A stretch of 8,919 bases of DNA, taken from an uncultured Chloroflexota bacterium (GTDB lineage: Bacteria; Chloroflexota; Limnocylindria; Limnocylindrales; Limnocylindraceae). Below, piece by piece: positions 6,935-8,919 of the stretch; position 1 is the first letter of the stretch, and each line of letters begins with the position of its first letter. The position numbers and the translations under genes are program-made. Location of the stretch: the NCBI GenBank assembly GCA_903851225.1, contig CAINNT010000035.1, forward strand, positions 1 to 8,919, given 5' to 3'. The notes beneath the pieces are model-generated. The model was not told the DNA's origin. It ran no database searches and saw only the letters and a list, made by a program, of their open reading frames with translations.

Positions 6935-7570
6935 TTAGCGGGTGGCCAGGCGCTCCGCTGCGGCGATGGCAATCAGGCTCTTCGCGTCCACGATCGCCCC
7001 TCGGCGAACCGCCTCCGCCGCCTCGGCGATGGTCAGCCGAACAGCCTCGATCGCCTCATCCTCGTCTGGGGTGCGTGCTCCGGGCCCTGCGGCTGAGAGG
7101 CCGAGGGCCAGAAAGAGCTCCATGCGCTCACTGGTGAACCCTGGGGCGGTAAAGAAGGTCCGAAGGTGGCGCCAGGCCGCGGCGCGTAGGCCCGTCTCCT
7201 CTTCGAGCTCGCGTTCGGCGGCGAGCCGCGGCTCTTCCGTCATTCCCCCATGAAGGTCGAGCGTGCCCGCTGGCACCTCGAGCAGCAGTCGCCCAACGGG
7301 GGCCCGAAATTGGCGAACGAAGAGCATCTCGCTCTCTGGGGTGATCGCCGCATCGTTGGCAGCATCAATGGCGAGGATCGCTACCGCGCCTGGGTGACCA
7401 ACGATATAGCGGACATGACGCCCACCCCCCACGCGCTCTACGGTGGCCTTTCGCCACTCCATGTACGCCGCCTGCACGACGAGTTCGGAGCCGACGAGAA
7501 CCTCGTCAAGTTCGCCCGGCTCCAGCAGCGCGTTGAGGCGCGCGCCAAGAGCATCGTCACCAAATCGCAT
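6935..7570 (-). CDS. NUDIX hydrolase, ADP-ribose pyrophosphatase-like
   Basis: Probably hydrolyses ADP-ribose to AMP and ribose 5-phosphate, or a similar nucleoside diphosphate derivative, in the cytosol. The 211-residue protein carries HPGAVAIL (59-66), VRQFR (85-89), LLEVPAGTLD (96-105) and a Nudix box with metal-binding glutamates in RELEEETGL (120-128). TAPGFTSERMELFLA (141-155) and DEDEAIE (169-175) follow. The EVPAG and GFTSE segments are typical of the ADP-ribose class. The box has four more residues than the G-x5-E-x7-RE pattern, between G102 and E112. The first 20 residues or so extend beyond many relatives. No clear Shine-Dalgarno precedes the ATG; a later ATG (M37) would cut into the conserved N-terminal region, so I keep the first. 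It starts 14 bp after the ABC ATPase stop and is probably co-transcribed with it. The exact substrate is uncertain. Confidence 0.85.
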   Translation of the reverse strand: MRFGDDALGARLNALLEPGELDEVLVGSELVVQAAYMEWRKATVERVGGGRHVRYIVGHPGAVAILAIDAANDAAITPESEMLFVRQFRAPVGRLLLEVPAGTLDLHGGMTEEPRLAAERELEEETGLRAAAWRHLRTFFTAPGFTSERMELFLALGLSAAGPGARTPDEDEAIEAVRLTIAEAAEAVRRGAIVDAKSLIAIAAAERLATR

Positions 7571-7584
7571 AGTGTGTCGCCGAG

Positions 7585-8658
7585 TTAGCGGATTGCTGCG
7601 CCGGTCGTTGAATCGAAGAGGTGCAGTTTCTCCAATGAAAGAGCGAGCTGCACCTTGGTTCCGCGTGGTGTCTTGTGCTCTGATCCAATCAAGGCCAAGA
7701 CGTCGCCACTCTTCGTCGAGAAGTGGAGCAACTCCTGGGAGCCGAGGTATTCCACGACATCCGCAATTAGTTCAATCTGCGCGTGACCTGCTCCGGCCTT
7801 GCCAAGCTCAAGATGCTCCGGCCGGAAGCCAATCGTGACGGTCGTTCGCCCCTCGAGCTCCTTTGCTCGCGCATCACTGATCTCAATGTCGATGTCACCC
7901 GCCTTCACGTGGCGTCCGTTCACCGTCGCCTCAAGGAGGTTCATCGCAGGGGAGCCGATGAATCCGGCGACAAAACGGTTCACCGGCAGGTCATACAGCT
8001 CCTGCGGTGCTCCGACCTGCTGCAGCTTGCCGTCGCTCATCACCGCGATGCGCGTCCCCATGGTCATCGCCTCGACCTGGTCGTGGGTCACGTACACCAC
8101 GGTGGTCTTGAGGCGTGCGTGGAGGCGCAAGATCTCAGCACGGGTTTGGACGCGAAGCTGCGCGTCGAGATTGGAGAGCGGCTCATCCATGAGGAAGACG
8201 GCGGGCTCGCGGACGATCGCTCGACCGAGGGCAACGCGCTGGCGCTGCCCGCCGGAGAGCTCCTTCGGCTTCCTAGAGAGCAGTTTGGTGAGGTCGAGAA
8301 TTGCGGCAGCTTCATTGACGCGGCGCTCGATCTCCCCCTTGTCGATCTTGCGCAACTTCAGTCCGAAGGCGAGATTTTCGCGCACCGTCATGTGCGGGTA
8401 GAGGGCGTAGCTTTGGAAGACCATCGCGATGTCGCGGTCCTTCGGGGCAATGTCGTTGACCACCTTGTCGCCGATTAGCAGGGTGCCATCGGTGATGTCT
8501 TCAAGGCCGGCGATCATTCGAAGCGAGGTCGTCTTGCCGCATCCGGAAGGACCCACGAGCACCATGAACTCGCCATCTTTGATCTCAAGGTTGAGGTTGT
8601 CCACGGCGAGCACCTCTCCGTATCTCTTGGAGACACCCTGGAACGTTACGGTCGACAT
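7585..8658 (-). CDS. ugpC: ABC importer ATPase of the MalK/UgpC/MsmX family
   Basis: ATP-hydrolysing subunit that powers sugar or glycerol-phosphate importers on the inner face of the membrane; 357 residues, the usual length. Walker A GPSGCGKT (36-43), Q-loop Q82 in FQSYALYPHMTVREN, signature LSGGQRQR (134-141), Walker B VFLMDEP (154-160), D-loop SNLDAQLR and switch H192 (THDQVEA) are all intact. The FIGSPAMNLL segment (233-242) begins the MalK-type regulatory OB/TOBE domain that runs to the C-terminus. IGFRPEHLEL (276-285) is typical of that domain. AAGGAGGG 5 nt before ATG 8658 fixes the start; an in-frame ATG at 8697 lacks such a site. No permease or solute-binding gene is adjacent, so it may be a shared ATPase serving several importers, as MsmX does in Bacillus. 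The symbol marks the family, not a proven substrate. The NUDIX gene follows after 14 bp. Confidence 0.93.
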   Translation of the reverse strand: MSTVTFQGVSKRYGEVLAVDNLNLEIKDGEFMVLVGPSGCGKTTSLRMIAGLEDITDGTLLIGDKVVNDIAPKDRDIAMVFQSYALYPHMTVRENLAFGLKLRKIDKGEIERRVNEAAAILDLTKLLSRKPKELSGGQRQRVALGRAIVREPAVFLMDEPLSNLDAQLRVQTRAEILRLHARLKTTVVYVTHDQVEAMTMGTRIAVMSDGKLQQVGAPQELYDLPVNRFVAGFIGSPAMNLLEATVNGRHVKAGDIDIEISDARAKELEGRTTVTIGFRPEHLELGKAGAGHAQIELIADVVEYLGSQELLHFSTKSGDVLALIGSEHKTPRGTKVQLALSLEKLHLFDSTTGAAIR

Positions 8659-8663
8659 GAGCA

Positions 8664-8671
8664 CCCTCCTT
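8664..8671 (-). promoter_or_regulatory. Strong Shine-Dalgarno of the ABC ATPase gene
   Basis: Read on the minus strand, AAGGAGGG lies 5 nt before the ATG at 8658. It is the best ribosome-binding site in the window. It selects this start over the upstream in-frame ATG at 8697, whose extra 13 residues (MPPERGQPARRVL) do not belong to the family. Confidence 0.85.
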
Positions 8672-8679
8672 GCTGGCTG

Positions 8680-8695
8680 GCCCCTCTCTGGGGGC
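8680..8695 (-). promoter_or_regulatory. Small hairpin in the ABC ATPase leader
   Basis: GCCCC and GGGGC form a 5-bp stem with a 6-nt loop in the minus-strand transcript, between the putative transcription start and the Shine-Dalgarno. It has no T-run. It may be a leader structure or may have no role. Confidence 0.25.
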
Positions 8696-8698
8696 ATC

Positions 8699-8731
8699 CC
8701 GCCGCGTCGCGAGTCTATCAGCGCGCGGCGG
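8699..8731. terminator. GC-rich inverted repeat between the MFS and ABC ATPase genes
   Basis: CCGCCGCG (8699-8706) and CGCGGCGG (8724-8731) are perfect 8-bp arms. Three more base pairs form inside them (8708-8710 with 8721-8723) after a one-base bulge, leaving a 10-nt loop. The stem stands 21 bp past the MFS stop on the minus strand and could end that transcript, but no T-run follows. The loop holds the putative -10 element of the ABC ATPase promoter, so the repeat might instead be an operator. Confidence 0.4.
8712..8720 (-). promoter_or_regulatory. Extended -10 promoter element for the ABC ATPase gene
   Basis: The minus strand reads TGATAGACT, fitting TGnTAnnnT. Transcription would start near 8705, giving a leader of about 47 nt. 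No -35 hexamer is evident (the expected place reads ccgccc). The element sits in the loop of the 8699-8731 inverted repeat and resembles the element before the aminotransferase gene. Confidence 0.4.
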
Positions 8732-8751
8732 CCTGGGCGGTCTCTTGAGCG

Positions 8752-8919
8752 CTACCGTTCGGCCACCCCCGTCGGCATCTCCTTGATCCCCCACACAGGG
8801 CCAAAGAGGAGCGGGAGGAAGGCGAAACTACCACCTACCCCGCCGATGATGAGCGCTTCGCGGAGGCCGAGATTGGTGCCGATTACGCCGCCAAGCAGCG
8901 CGCCGATCGGGATGGTGCC
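8752..8919 (-). CDS. C-terminal end of an MFS transporter (partial)
   Basis: The last 55 residues of a membrane protein, entering from the right edge and ending at a TAG (8752-8754). It shows a Gly-rich helix (GTIPIGALLGGVIGTNLGL), a short REA turn, a last hydrophobic helix (ALIIGGVGGSFAFLPLLF) and the tail GPVWGIKEMPTGVAER. A Gly-rich penultimate helix with the G-x-x-P-x-G-x-L-x-G pattern, followed by a closing helix and a P-V-W-x-[IL]-[KR]-E-[ML]-P tail, is common in efflux transporters of the major facilitator superfamily (EntS-like/DHA3 type). Such proteins export drugs or siderophores by proton exchange; the substrate here cannot be judged. The ABC ATPase gene starts 93 bp further along on the same strand, beyond an inverted repeat and a promoter-like element. 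Confidence 0.75.
   Translation of the reverse strand, partial: GTIPIGALLGGVIGTNLGLREALIIGGVGGSFAFLPLLFGPVWGIKEMPTGVAER

Noticed and set aside
7783..8478. A 231-codon plus-strand open frame opposite the ABC ATPase
   Set aside because: It is the antisense shadow of a very conserved ATPase gene. Such frames are often misannotated opposite ABC ATPases; it shows no recognisable domain, and the minus strand carries all the ABC motifs.
1..8919. Mobile element, phage, CRISPR or toxin-antitoxin content
   Set aside because: No transposase, integrase, repeat-spacer array, terminal inverted repeats with target duplication or small paired toxin-like genes were found. The genes are housekeeping or transport types with uniform base use.

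Overview
The window is 8.9 kb of GC-rich (roughly 60-65% by eye), densely coding bacterial DNA with very short gaps, several GTG/TTG start candidates and gene families typical of free-living high-GC bacteria. The short archaeal/actinobacterial-type nicotinate phosphoribosyltransferase and the actinobacterial-type aminopeptidase N point to Chloroflexota or Actinomycetota. This placement is an inference from gene style only; no rRNA or other lineage marker is present. I see no transposase, phage gene, tRNA, CRISPR array or other sign of recent insertion.

Plus-strand block (1-5363): the 3' end of an unidentified gene, nicotinate phosphoribosyltransferase (NAD salvage), aminopeptidase N (M1 zinc metallopeptidase), then two small polytopic membrane proteins of unknown function. 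The gaps are 35 bp, 9 bp, a 4-bp overlap and about 9 bp, so this is probably one transcription unit.

Minus-strand block (8919-5360, read right to left): the 3' end of an MFS transporter, an ABC ATPase of the MalK/UgpC/MsmX sugar-importer type without permeases beside it, an ADP-ribose pyrophosphatase-like NUDIX hydrolase 14 bp downstream, then after a 126-bp gap a class III PLP aminotransferase related to glutamate-1-semialdehyde aminomutase. The two blocks converge, and their last stop codons interlock within 4 bp at 5360-5363, leaving no space for a terminator between them.

Regulatory signals: the ABC ATPase and the aminotransferase each have an extended -10 element of form TGnTAGAnT about 45 nt upstream of the expected leader's AUG, each with a hairpin in the leader and a recognisable Shine-Dalgarno. 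The gap upstream of the aminotransferase also carries a perfect palindrome whose left half is repeated over the -10 element, a candidate operator pair. Nicotinate phosphoribosyltransferase and aminopeptidase N both have TAnnnT exactly 6 nt before their start codons, compatible with leaderless transcripts.

No clear undescribed defence or mobile system is visible. The most distinctive signal is base-level: the palindrome CGATCG occurs 21 times by hand count, against about three expected from composition.
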